Shown here one piece after another: positions 1 through 6,652 of a stretch of DNA of 8,874 nucleotides (positions within the stretch are counted from its first letter, which is position 1; each line of letters begins with the position of its first letter). The position numbers and the translations under genes are program-made. The DNA is from Spirochaetaceae bacterium (GTDB lineage Bacteria > Spirochaetota > Spirochaetia > Treponematales > Breznakiellaceae): positions 1-8,874 of the forward strand of contig JAIRNN010000036.1 of NCBI GenBank assembly GCA_031257995.1. Reading direction: 5' to 3'. The notes beneath the pieces are model-generated. The model did not search any database, was not told the DNA's origin, and was given only the letters and a program-made list of their open reading frames with translations.

Positions 1-672
1 AAACTATCACGACCTATTAATAAGCTATTATACGATAATGCCACTTCTGATAAAATAAATTGTTTTTTTGAAAAACTTATGAATAATTCATTACATGAAA
101 TAGCTGCAAATGATATTACTGCGGTAGTATATCGTGTGGCTATTGATTTTTGTGCAACAATTGATTTGATAAAAGTAGGTGATCAGAAAACACCGGGAAC
201 ATATTTTGAATATTTGATGGGGTATTTGTTTTTTATAAATTTTGGAGTTATGCCTAGAAATCAAGTTGAAGTATTAAATTTGGATATGAAGACAAAATTA
301 CCTACCGATTTTATTTTTGATTTGGGAAACAACAACCCTAAATTTCATGTCCCTGTAAAAACTTCTACAAGAGAAAGGGTTGTTCAAGTTTGGGCTCATC
401 AAAGAGTTTTGGACGGCGTTTATGGAAATGGTAGATTTATTGGCTTGCTCACTTGTTTGGCGGAAACAAAACTCGATCATAAAATAAAAGAAGTAATTGA
501 AATTTGTTTACCCGATCAATGGAGACTATACCAATTATTTATATCGCAACTAAAAAGAGTTTATTATTTGGATATACCTGAAAAATATCTGGAACTAAAC
601 AATTTTTTTCCAAAAATCCATGTTAAACAATTCGGAGAATTTTTTCACGAGAGGGGAGAACTGATCGAATAA
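1..672 (+). CDS. Probable type II restriction endonuclease, C-terminal part (5' end outside window)
   Basis: The reading frame is open from base 1, so the gene begins upstream of the window. The ATG at 79 is probably an internal methionine. About 223 residues are visible. Numbering from the Met at 79, the features suggesting a PD-(D/E)XK-like nuclease are Glu44 in FEYL, Asp77 in PTDFIFD, and Lys94 in VPVKTSTRER followed by a conserved-looking VWAHQ segment. The usual acidic residue two places before the catalytic Lys is Pro92 here, so a relocated acid (perhaps Glu44 or Glu99) would be needed. The assignment rests on these motifs and on the convergent DNA methyltransferase whose 3' end overlaps this gene by 50 bp. 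Its role would be to cut unmethylated foreign DNA; the recognition site cannot be read from the sequence. The gene is strongly AT-rich, unlike sbcC nearby, which suggests acquisition by transfer. Alternatively it could be a non-cleaving accessory protein. Confidence 0.62.
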   Translation, partial: KLSRPINKLLYDNATSDKINCFFEKLMNNSLHEIAANDITAVVYRVAIDFCATIDLIKVGDQKTPGTYFEYLMGYLFFINFGVMPRNQVEVLNLDMKTKLPTDFIFDLGNNNPKFHVPVKTSTRERVVQVWAHQRVLDGVYGNGRFIGLLTCLAETKLDHKIKEVIEICLPDQWRLYQLFISQLKRVYYLDIPEKYLELNNFFPKIHVKQFGEFFHERGELIE

Positions 673-1348
673 CATTTTCTATTTTTCTAAAAACCAAAAA
701 ATAGGAATGATTTTTTCGTGCATGTCTTTGTTTTAAAATTCGGCTGACTCCAGGTTTATTATTTCTTATGATGATAAACAAATCTTCACACCGAAAACCA
801 TATTTTTGAAATTCATTAATTAATTCAACATGCGTTAATCGTTGTTTGTTTGCACATACTTCATCTTGACACTTGACAATAAAAATACCTTTAAGTTTTA
901 ATACTCTACTTGCTTCTTTTGTTGCCTTAAAATATAAATCAAGTACTGCCTCATGATATTTTTTTTCTTCATTTTTAATTGAATTATTTTGATAATAATT
1001 TTCAAAATTCTGATGATTTACATGAGCTGTACCACCAGGACTATGCATATAAGGCGGATCAAGTACAATACAATCATAGGTTTCATTTTCATAAGGTAAT
1101 TTTCTACAATCAATTCCATTTTTTAAATCAGAAGGATATAGTTCAAATTTATTTTTATCAACATTTTTCCAAAACGCACCTTGCCCATAAGTAACATCAG
1201 CAATCTTAGATCCGGAAGAAACATAGAGATCCAATATTAAAGAAAATACATCAGCATTATTAGCGGTATATGCAGAAAAAACTAAATCATTGGTTGCAAT
1301 ACCATTGGGTGATTTTCTTTTTTTTGGGGTCATCTTTTTCCCTTCCAT
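623..1348 (-). CDS. DNA adenine-N6 or cytosine-N4 methyltransferase of a restriction-modification system
   Basis: This small SAM-dependent DNA methyltransferase presumably protects host DNA from the neighbouring endonuclease. Counting from the ATG at 1360, the SAM-binding motif I is DVTYGQGAF (residues 55-63) and the catalytic motif IV is DPPY (101-104). Motif I precedes motif IV by about 40 residues, with the variable region after it, as in gamma-like amino-methyltransferases. DPPY indicates transfer to an exocyclic amino group (m6A or m4C), not C5-cytosine. A conserved-looking ARKNHSYFLVFRK stretch closes the fold near residues 214-226. The last 20 or so residues are an extra tail, mostly encoded where the gene overlaps the endonuclease. 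I prefer the ATG at 1348 because GGAG lies six bases before it. The ATG at 1360 (245 aa) sits almost inside the -10 box, and the ATG at 1333, preceded by AAGGG, is also possible. The gene is AT-rich like its partner. Confidence 0.85.
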   Translation of the reverse strand: MEGKKMTPKKRKSPNGIATNDLVFSAYTANNADVFSLILDLYVSSGSKIADVTYGQGAFWKNVDKNKFELYPSDLKNGIDCRKLPYENETYDCIVLDPPYMHSPGGTAHVNHQNFENYYQNNSIKNEEKKYHEAVLDLYFKATKEASRVLKLKGIFIVKCQDEVCANKQRLTHVELINEFQKYGFRCEDLFIIIRNNKPGVSRILKQRHARKNHSYFLVFRKIENVIRSVLPSREKILRIV

Positions 1349-1363
1349 ATCACACTCCATTAT

Positions 1364-1395
1364 ATTATACTATATTATACAAAAATAACTGTCAA
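1364..1395 (-). promoter_or_regulatory. Promoter region of the methyltransferase gene, with tandem repeat
   Basis: Read on the - strand, a consensus TTGACA (1395-1390) is followed by two TATAAT hexamers (1379-1374 and 1369-1364). The hexamers belong to a perfect tandem 10-bp repeat, TATATTATAC on the + strand at 1361-1380. The spacers are 10 and 20 bp, neither ideal. TATAGT between them gives 15 bp and TAGTAT gives 17 bp. Transcription probably starts near 1357-1367, which favours the ATG at 1348 over that at 1360. The doubled repeat could also bind a regulator, but no controller gene is visible. Confidence 0.55.
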
Positions 1396-1399
1396 GCCC

Positions 1400-1419
1400 T
1401 TTTCAAGAATTTTTGAAAA
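1400..1419 (-). repeat. AT-rich hairpin just behind sbcC
   Basis: TTTTCAA and TTGAAAA form a 7-bp perfect inverted repeat with a 6-base loop, lying three bases past the sbcC stop codon. It has no GC-rich stem and no T-run afterwards, so it is at best a weak transcript-end structure. It marks the boundary between the GC-rich sbcC gene and the AT-rich restriction-modification block. Confidence 0.3.
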
Positions 1420-1422
1420 ATT

Positions 1423-4308
1423 TTAGCCCGGTATGTCGCATAACATACGGATATGCGATCCGCCCTTCGTTTTTACCACCTCGACATGGCTGGGGATTCG
1501 CGTCCTGAGTTCCTCCACATGGGAGATGAGCGCGACCATGCGGTTGGCACTTAATTCGTCGAAGATGCCGAGGGCTTTTTCCAATGTGGATTCGTCCAAG
1601 GTGCCAAAGCCCTCGTCGATGAAGACGGCATCGAGTTTTATGCCGCCCGCCCGGCTCTGCACGGAGTCGGAAAGGCCCATCGCAAGGCTAATCGAGGCGA
1701 GAAAACTTTCGCCGCCTGAGAGGGTGGCGCACGGGCGGTTGGTTCCCGTGTTTTCGTCAAATATCGTGAGTTCCAGTCCCTTCAAGCCGCCCCCGCCCTT
1801 TTGACCGCCCTCGTCCAGCAGAATGTGAAAGCGGCCCTCGCTCATCATGTTGAGACGCACGGACGCGAAGGCGGCAATCTCGTTCATATTCCGCGCCAAA
1901 AGCCACGTGTCAAACGAGATTTTCGCGCGGTTCCTGCCCGACCCGTTCAAGTCGTCCGAGAGCCCCTTCAACGCGCCGCACTCGCGGGACAACGTTTCCC
2001 GTTTCGCTTCCGCCGCCCTTAAATCGTCCATGTCTTTCTTGATCCGCGTCAAAGCCGAGACCGCCTCGTCCCGTTCTTTTTCAAGCGCGTCCCTTTCCCC
2101 GGCGATTTCCGCGAGTTTCCGTTCGATTGACGTTGATGACGCGGGGTCTTGTGATTCAAGCCGCGTGTCGTTTTTGACGGCCAAAAGCGCGGCCTCCGCC
2201 TCGGCCCATGCGAAAGCCGCCGCCTCGCGGGTCTTCTGCGCGTTTTCTTTGCGCGTCTTGGCCTCGACAAAATCTTTTCCGGCCTGCTCGCCCTTTTCGC
2301 GGATCACTTTAATCGTCTTGTCAAGGCGGGCAAGGTTCGATTCGATACCGGCCAGCTCGTCACGAGCGGACAACGCGCCGCCTGTCTGTCTGCCCGCCGC
2401 ATCATCCGCTGCGCTATCCGTTGCGCCGTCCATCCCAACATGAGCGCGCGAAAGGAGGGCCTTCTTTTTTGCTTCAATCTCTGCTATCTTGAACCGCGTG
2501 TTTTTCTCCTCGGCTTCAATCCGGGAATGTTCCACGTCAAACGCGGCGAGGTCGTCGCGTATGGTATCCGAATTCTTTTGCAGGCCGGACAGCCGCCCCA
2601 ACGCCCTTCGCGCCGCCTCTTTTTCTCTCTGCAAGCGGTTCAGTTCATCGAGATGCGTTTTAAGCGTCGCGGCAATATCGACAGCATCCCCGGTAATATC
2701 AATGGAAAGATTTTTCCGCGCCTCGGTATCCGCTGCCGTCAATTCGTCAAGCCTCAATTGGGCGGCCTTCCCCTTTTCTGTCATCACCGCCTTGTCGCTA
2801 CTCTTTCGCGCAAAGCCGTCTTTCTTTTCCCTGAGCATCTTTTCAAAGGCGGCCCTGCGCTTCGCCAGATCCTCCGCCAGCCGGACGATTTTCGCCGGAA
2901 AGGGATGTTCGGTCGAACCGCAGACCGGACAAGGTTTCCCGTCCGCAAGCGTTTTCGCCAGTTCCGAGGCCGCCGCGTTTTGCTTTGCCGCCTCGATGTT
3001 CAGGGCAAGCTCGTCAATTTGTTTTTCAATCTCGGCAATCTGAACCGACACCTCTCCGGCTTCGGCCTCAAGACGGGCGGCGGCGGCCTCCGCGTTTTTC
3101 ACGTCCGAGGCCGTTTTGTCCTTTTCATTGATTGTTTTTTGTAACGCGACAAGGCCGTCATAAACCGTCCGCGCCTTTTCAAACGCCGTTTCCAAACCGG
3201 AAAGACGGGCCGCCTCTTTTTCGAGGAAAGCGATATCCTCTCGCGCTTTGTCCAGCGTTTTACGCAATACGGCGGTTTCGGCGGCGATCTCCTCCATCCG
3301 CTTGTGATAACGCTGGACCGCCTCGTTAAGCGCCGGAATTTCCGCTTCCGCTTTGGCAAGCTCCGCAACGACCGCCTGACGTTGTATCAGCGCGTTCTGC
3401 CTGCCGGCCATTTCCGGCAACGCCTCTTTTTCCGCTTCCGCTTCACGGAGCCGTTCTCGCGCATTGGCAAGGTTCTTTTCCGCCTGTTCGGACTCGGTTT
3501 CCGCGTTTTGGAACGCGCTTCTTTTTTCCGCCGCGTTTTTGAGAATCCCGCGCAGTTCCAAAAGTTCCTTTTCCATGTGAAGGGCGGCGGCGGCCCGCTT
3601 TTTTACCGATTCCAGCCGGGCCTCCGCCTTTTGCACGATACCCTCCCGTTCACGCGGGTCATACAGACGGCCCCATTCCGCGATCTTGCCCTCCAGTTCC
3701 CGCAATTCCGCTTCGGCAGCCTTCGCTTTGTCGGCGGCCTTCTGCATAATCCTTTTCGCCTCGTCCATAGGGAAGAGTTTTCCCAGCAACACCCGCCTCT
3801 CGTTAGTGGTCTGTTTCAGAAATTCCGCGAATTCCCCCTGCGGCAAAAGTACGATCTTCATAAACTGGTCGGCGTTGAGCCCGATAAGCCGTTCGATGGC
3901 CCTTTCCGTGTCGCTTTTGTTCTGCTCGCTCCGCGCGGCGAGCGCGCCGTCCTCCCGCACTTCCTCCAGGGTAAGAATCTCCTTCTCGACATCTTTCGAG
4001 CCGCGTTTTGCCTTTCTCGTGTAGAAAAGGGTGCGGTAAATCTTGTAACGGCGTTCCCGAATGGAAAAGAACAGCGTTACCGAGCTTTCGTCCCGGCTCT
4101 TGTTAAAATCGCTGGTCAGAAAATCGGCGTTTCTCCCGCTGCGGGGCGTTTGTCCGTAAAGGGCAAAGCACAGCGCGTCAAAAATGCTCGTTTTCCCCGC
4201 GCCGGTCTTCCCCATGATGAGAAAAATATCCTCAAGAGCGGTAAAATCGAGGCTTTCCTCGCCCAAAAACGGCCCAAAGTTACGCATAATAAGTTTTTCC
4301 GGTTTCAT
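1423..4308 (-). CDS. sbcC: Nuclease SbcCD subunit C (Rad50-like SMC ATPase)
   Basis: SbcC is the ATP-driven partner of the SbcD nuclease. The complex opens and cleaves DNA hairpins and protein-blocked or broken double-strand ends in the cytoplasm. The 961-residue product has the family layout. Walker A is GKTGAGKTS (33-41), the Q-loop is around Gln157 (VLLPQGEF), and two long Ala/Glu/Lys-rich coiled-coil arms flank a zinc hook CPVC (Cys460, Cys463). The signature motif is LSGGE (863-867), Walker B is FIDEG with Glu899, then come a D-loop (TLDE) and the switch His930. The length is close to that of E. coli SbcC (about 1050 residues). The ATG lies 3 bp after the sbcD stop with no strong ribosome site, so translation is probably coupled to sbcD. 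One oddity is residues 620-648, a Gly/Ala/Asp-rich stretch unlike coiled coil, which makes the second arm longer than the first. Overlapping open frames on the other strand are by-products of high GC. Confidence 0.97.
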   Translation of the reverse strand: MKPEKLIMRNFGPFLGEESLDFTALEDIFLIMGKTGAGKTSIFDALCFALYGQTPRSGRNADFLTSDFNKSRDESSVTLFFSIRERRYKIYRTLFYTRKAKRGSKDVEKEILTLEEVREDGALAARSEQNKSDTERAIERLIGLNADQFMKIVLLPQGEFAEFLKQTTNERRVLLGKLFPMDEAKRIMQKAADKAKAAEAELRELEGKIAEWGRLYDPREREGIVQKAEARLESVKKRAAAALHMEKELLELRGILKNAAEKRSAFQNAETESEQAEKNLANARERLREAEAEKEALPEMAGRQNALIQRQAVVAELAKAEAEIPALNEAVQRYHKRMEEIAAETAVLRKTLDKAREDIAFLEKEAARLSGLETAFEKARTVYDGLVALQKTINEKDKTASDVKNAEAAAARLEAEAGEVSVQIAEIEKQIDELALNIEAAKQNAAASELAKTLADGKPCPVCGSTEHPFPAKIVRLAEDLAKRRAAFEKMLREKKDGFARKSSDKAVMTEKGKAAQLRLDELTAADTEARKNLSIDITGDAVDIAATLKTHLDELNRLQREKEAARRALGRLSGLQKNSDTIRDDLAAFDVEHSRIEAEEKNTRFKIAEIEAKKKALLSRAHVGMDGATDSAADDAAGRQTGGALSARDELAGIESNLARLDKTIKVIREKGEQAGKDFVEAKTRKENAQKTREAAAFAWAEAEAALLAVKNDTRLESQDPASSTSIERKLAEIAGERDALEKERDEAVSALTRIKKDMDDLRAAEAKRETLSRECGALKGLSDDLNGSGRNRAKISFDTWLLARNMNEIAAFASVRLNMMSEGRFHILLDEGGQKGGGGLKGLELTIFDENTGTNRPCATLSGGESFLASISLAMGLSDSVQSRAGGIKLDAVFIDEGFGTLDESTLEKALGIFDELSANRMVALISHVEELRTRIPSHVEVVKTKGGSHIRMLCDIPG

Positions 4309-4311
4309 ATT

Positions 4312-5472
4312 TCACTGCGCGGCATCTTCCGCCTCAATCTCCTTGCGAATCTCGTTGAACAGCCGTTCTTTTTCCGCAAACGCCGCTCCGTTGTCTTCGT
4401 CCCGGCCCCCGTATACGTCATCGAGAAACGCCGCGAAATCATACCCGATGTCCTCCACCTCTTCCGCGTTTCGTATCAGCAAACTATTCTTTCTCTGCGC
4501 TTCGTTCAACATCCGCAGGGCCGCCGTTTGCGTAATCGTGAGGATATGGGGGTAATAGGGGGCAAGCAAATTCGCGGGCTGCGTTACCAAGTTGTCCCCG
4601 GTCAACTGGAGCTCAAGATAATCGTTCTCCGCCTTTTGCAACAGCGCGTCTTTCTTGTTATAAAAATACTCAAAATCGCCGGAAAGGCGGCGCATAGCAT
4701 GGAGCGGCTCAATCGGGAGCGGCATCACAACCGGGGGACGGCCCCCCTCCAGCTCAACCTGCAAAAAATACTTCTGCGCCGGTTCCGCGTTCACCCCGCC
4801 CGCCTCGTCAAAAGAGTAGGCAAGGGGGCTCCCCGCATACCAAGCGTTCTCCCCGGCTTTCTGGTAACGGTGCAGATGACCCAGCGCGACATAATCAAAG
4901 CGGGCAAAAAGGTTCACGTCGACCTTTTCCGCCGTCCCGATAAATATCCTCTCCGAATCCGAGCCCTGACCGCCCATACCAAAAAGGTGCGCGCCCAGCA
5001 CACAGCGCCTCGCGCCGTTTGCAATCGCGGCAAGACGGGCCGCTTCCAGCACTTCCGTCGCCGTCTGTACCCCCGCCGCCGGAACGAAGGGCAGCATAAA
5101 AAACGCCGTGTCTTTCACCATCACGGGGGTTGCCGCATTCTCAACATCGGTCACAAAATGAAGCCCCAGCGCGGAAAAAAGCGAACTCCCAAAGCCGAGC
5201 CGCGCCGGAGAATCGTGGTTCCCCGGTATGATCAACACGGCGATGTCAGGCCGTTCCCGCTTTAACGCACCGAGAAACGAGTCGAAAAGGCTTACCGCAT
5301 CCGGCCCCGGCGCCATCCGGTCGTACACGTCCCCGGCGATTACAAGCGCATCAAACGATTTGTCCGCAAGAATGGCGAGCAAGCCGTCCAAAACATACTT
5401 CTGGTCGTCAATGAGAGACTTTTCGTAGATGTACCTGCCCAGATGGAGGTCGGCTGTGTGTAAAAACTTCAA
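4312..5472 (-). CDS. sbcD: Nuclease SbcCD subunit D (Mre11-like exonuclease)
   Basis: SbcD is the metal-dependent (normally Mn) nuclease subunit that works with SbcC on DNA hairpins and double-strand ends. All calcineurin-like phosphoesterase motifs are present. Counted from the proposed TTG start at 5472 they are DLH (Asp8, His10), GDVYD (Asp48), GNHD (Asn85, His86), GAH (His162) and GHLH (His199, His201). The product is 386 residues, close to the roughly 400 of E. coli SbcD. I chose the TTG at 5472 because it gives the typical family beginning MKFLHTADLHLG. The frame stays open to another TTG at 5511, but that would add 13 atypical residues and the putative promoter lies within that stretch. 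There is no clear Shine-Dalgarno sequence for either start. The gene is first in the operon with sbcC, whose ATG follows the stop codon by 3 bp. Confidence 0.95.
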   Translation of the reverse strand: MKFLHTADLHLGRYIYEKSLIDDQKYVLDGLLAILADKSFDALVIAGDVYDRMAPGPDAVSLFDSFLGALKRERPDIAVLIIPGNHDSPARLGFGSSLFSALGLHFVTDVENAATPVMVKDTAFFMLPFVPAAGVQTATEVLEAARLAAIANGARRCVLGAHLFGMGGQGSDSERIFIGTAEKVDVNLFARFDYVALGHLHRYQKAGENAWYAGSPLAYSFDEAGGVNAEPAQKYFLQVELEGGRPPVVMPLPIEPLHAMRRLSGDFEYFYNKKDALLQKAENDYLELQLTGDNLVTQPANLLAPYYPHILTITQTAALRMLNEAQRKNSLLIRNAEEVEDIGYDFAAFLDDVYGGRDEDNGAAFAEKERLFNEIRKEIEAEDAAQ

Positions 5473-5481
5473 AACGCGCTC

Positions 5482-5511
5482 ATTATAACGCGGCTGCTCG
5501 TAAAATAGCAA
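5482..5511 (-). promoter_or_regulatory. Putative sigma70 promoter of sbcDC
   Basis: On the - strand, TTGCTA (5511-5506) and a perfect TATAAT (5487-5482) are 18 bp apart. The expected start of transcription, about seven bases on, is near 5475. This is only about three bases before the TTG start of sbcD at 5472, so the mRNA would be nearly leaderless, consistent with the lack of a ribosome-binding site. Just upstream, GGTATGA (+ strand) occurs twice at a 10-bp period (5514-5520 and 5524-5530), a possible regulator site. TATAAT could be a chance match. Confidence 0.5.
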
Positions 5512-5567
5512 TTGGTATGAATGGGTATGAAGCAGGGGCCTTTAGACCCCCAAAGCGTAGACGGGAC

Positions 5568-5642
5568 TGTGAGGCGCGGTTCGCCCTATTTTGTTATTTG
5601 AGCCTGTTTCAAAACCTCAAGTTTTGAAACAGATGCCTCACA
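5568..5642. repeat. Compound 75-bp inverted repeat with perfect 12-bp hairpin
   Basis: The core is CTGTTTCAAAAC (5604-5615) and its exact complement GTTTTGAAACAG (5621-5632) around a five-base loop. An outer 8-bp pair, TGTGAGGC (5568-5575) and GCCTCACA (5635-5642), encloses it. No T-run follows on either strand, so it is not a standard terminator. It lies between sbcD and the attC-like site and contains the stop codon of a very short reading frame. It may be a copy of a dispersed intergenic repeat of this genome, which one window cannot show. Confidence 0.7.
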
Positions 5643-5665
5643 ACATTTTCTACATCATGTACCAT
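5609..5665 (-). pseudogene. Orphan 18-codon gene start, possibly a truncated cassette gene
   Basis: On the - strand a good ribosome site, GGAGGG (5676-5671), sits five bases before an ATG at 5665. The frame runs MVHDVENVVRHLFQNLRF and then meets TGA inside the hairpin at 5604-5632. A TTGACA (5746-5741) lies about 75 bases upstream of the ATG, with only weak -10 candidates (TTGCAT at 17 bp). The well-formed initiation signals leading to a tiny peptide suggest the 5' end of a gene whose remainder was lost or replaced by the repeat. A genuine small peptide or a leader is possible. I recognise no homologue. Confidence 0.35.
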
Positions 5666-5763
5666 AAAAACCCTCCAGAAACACCTATATTTTCATTACA
5701 TCACAGATTAGATTTTTATGCAATACCATTCCGCCATTTTTGTCAACCATTTTGCAACAATTT

Positions 5764-5831
5764 CGCATAACGTTCCGGTCGTAGGCCCGAGCCGCCTACT
5801 GGCGGCGTAGCGTAAACAGCCTTGTTATGCG
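5764..5831 (-). repeat. attC: Integron attC-like recombination site
   Basis: Read on the - strand, the site starts with GCATAAC followed by AAGGC (R''/L''-like) and ends with GGAAC followed by GTTATGC (L'/R'-like). The outer 8 bp, CGCATAAC and GTTATGCG, are exact complements. A central 6-bp hairpin, GCCGCC-AGTA-GGCGGC, forms the tip. The length of about 67 bp lies in the usual attC range, and both ends resemble common cassette attC ends. The R' box GTTATGC differs by one base from the textbook GTTRRRY. The L boxes pair poorly, so the site may be degenerate. It begins 20 bp behind the stop codon of the SIMPL-domain gene and in the same orientation, as cassette attC sites do. A plain structured repeat is the alternative. 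Confidence 0.55.
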
Positions 5832-5850
5832 CCATAAGAACCCTTACACA

Positions 5851-6588
5851 CTATTTTATTAAATATTCTAATCGTGTAGTTATAAATGCCGTTTTATTCT
5901 TTGATGATACGTCATACGATCCTTCATAACTATAACTATCTGTTGAAGAATTTTCCGGCGTTATTTGGAAAACACCAAGATTCGCCGAACGTAATTTTGA
6001 TATTTTGGCGCCGGATTCTTTTACGATAGTTTCCGCTCTCATTCTGGTATTTTCAGCCGATTTTGCTATTAAGTCCAATTTAAGTTCATCAAGTTTTGTG
6101 TAATAATATTCTGGCGGCATGGAGAAGAATTCAACGCCCAAATCAAGTAGTTCCGTTACGTCACGAGATATTTTTTCAATTTTATCTACTTCAGCAGATT
6201 CTATTGTAACCTTTTGAGTAAGTGTATATCCAGTAAATATTGTTTTTGTAATTCTCCCATCCTGGTTATATTCACGCTCATAATTTTCATTTAAACCAAT
6301 AGAAGAAAATATTATGTCTTGCTCATTGACGCCATTTTTTACAAGATAATCCTTAACTGCCGCCGTATCATCTTTTAATTTTGCAAAGGCGTCTTTGGAT
6401 GTGGCTGCTTTTTTTGAAAAAGATCCCCGCCAAACAATTAAATCGGAGACAAACGATTTTGTTGCCGACCCGGTTACAATGATGTAATTATTTTGTATGG
6501 TTTTTGAGGCGAGAATACTGCCAGAAAGTATACCTACACAAATTATTACCGACAAACATACAATAATTGTATTCAAATGATTTTTCAT
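5851..6588 (-). CDS. SIMPL-domain (DUF541) membrane-anchored or exported protein
   Basis: The 245-residue product starts with a short basic segment and a hydrophobic stretch (about residues 7-27), an uncleaved signal anchor or a signal peptide. There is no clear lipobox, so it probably acts outside the inner membrane. The rest fits the SIMPL/DUF541 family (YggE-like): ITVTGSA-type strand (IIVTGSATKSF, about 36-46), a DLIVWRGSFSKKA segment, an NGVNEQDIIFSSIGLNENYE strand-turn region, and a C-terminal AENTRMRAETIVKESGAKISKL helix. Family functions are poorly defined; some members are linked to oxidative-stress tolerance. The ATG is certain: AAGGAGA lies seven bases upstream, next to a consensus promoter. 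The gene is much more AT-rich than sbcD and gltX on either side and is followed by an attC-like site, so it may be a transferred integron cassette. Confidence 0.85.
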   Translation of the reverse strand: MKNHLNTIIVCLSVIICVGILSGSILASKTIQNNYIIVTGSATKSFVSDLIVWRGSFSKKAATSKDAFAKLKDDTAAVKDYLVKNGVNEQDIIFSSIGLNENYEREYNQDGRITKTIFTGYTLTQKVTIESAEVDKIEKISRDVTELLDLGVEFFSMPPEYYYTKLDELKLDLIAKSAENTRMRAETIVKESGAKISKLRSANLGVFQITPENSSTDSYSYEGSYDVSSKNKTAFITTRLEYLIK

Positions 6589-6608
6589 AAAAAATCTCCT
6601 TGTATAAA

Positions 6609-6637
6609 ATTATATATGACAAAAAATTATTTGTCAA
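6609..6637 (-). promoter_or_regulatory. Consensus sigma70 promoter of the SIMPL-domain gene
   Basis: On the - strand, perfect TTGACA (6637-6632) and perfect TATAAT (6614-6609) are separated by exactly 17 bp. Transcription should start near 6602, and the ribosome site AAGGAGA (6601-6595) follows at once, leaving a leader of about 14 bases. A 20-bp dyad, TGACAAA-6 bp-TTTGTCA (6617-6636), overlaps the -35 box and spacer and could be an operator. Confidence 0.85.
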
Positions 6638-6652
6638 CGTTTTTAGTACTTT

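Noticed and set aside
979..1194. 71-codon + strand frame inside the methyltransferase
   Set aside because: It is antisense to the DPPY methyltransferase; the His/Tyr/Phe-rich translation is a shadow of AT-rich coding sequence.
1434..1450. GCATAAC within GTATGT...ACATAC near the sbcC end as a second attC-like core
   Set aside because: It lies inside the sbcC coding region, has no partner GTTATGC box nearby, and is a short chance dyad.
3304..5265. A 653-codon open frame on the + strand across sbcC and sbcD
   Set aside because: It is antisense to two genes with complete catalytic motifs and spans their junction. Its translation is Arg/Phe/Leu-rich with no domain features, as expected for a shadow in GC-rich DNA.
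5604..5632. Perfect hairpin as a rho-independent terminator
   Set aside because: No T-run follows the stem on either strand, and the stem is not GC-rich.
5604..5632. CRISPR repeat
   Set aside because: There is a single copy, with no spaced recurrence in the window.
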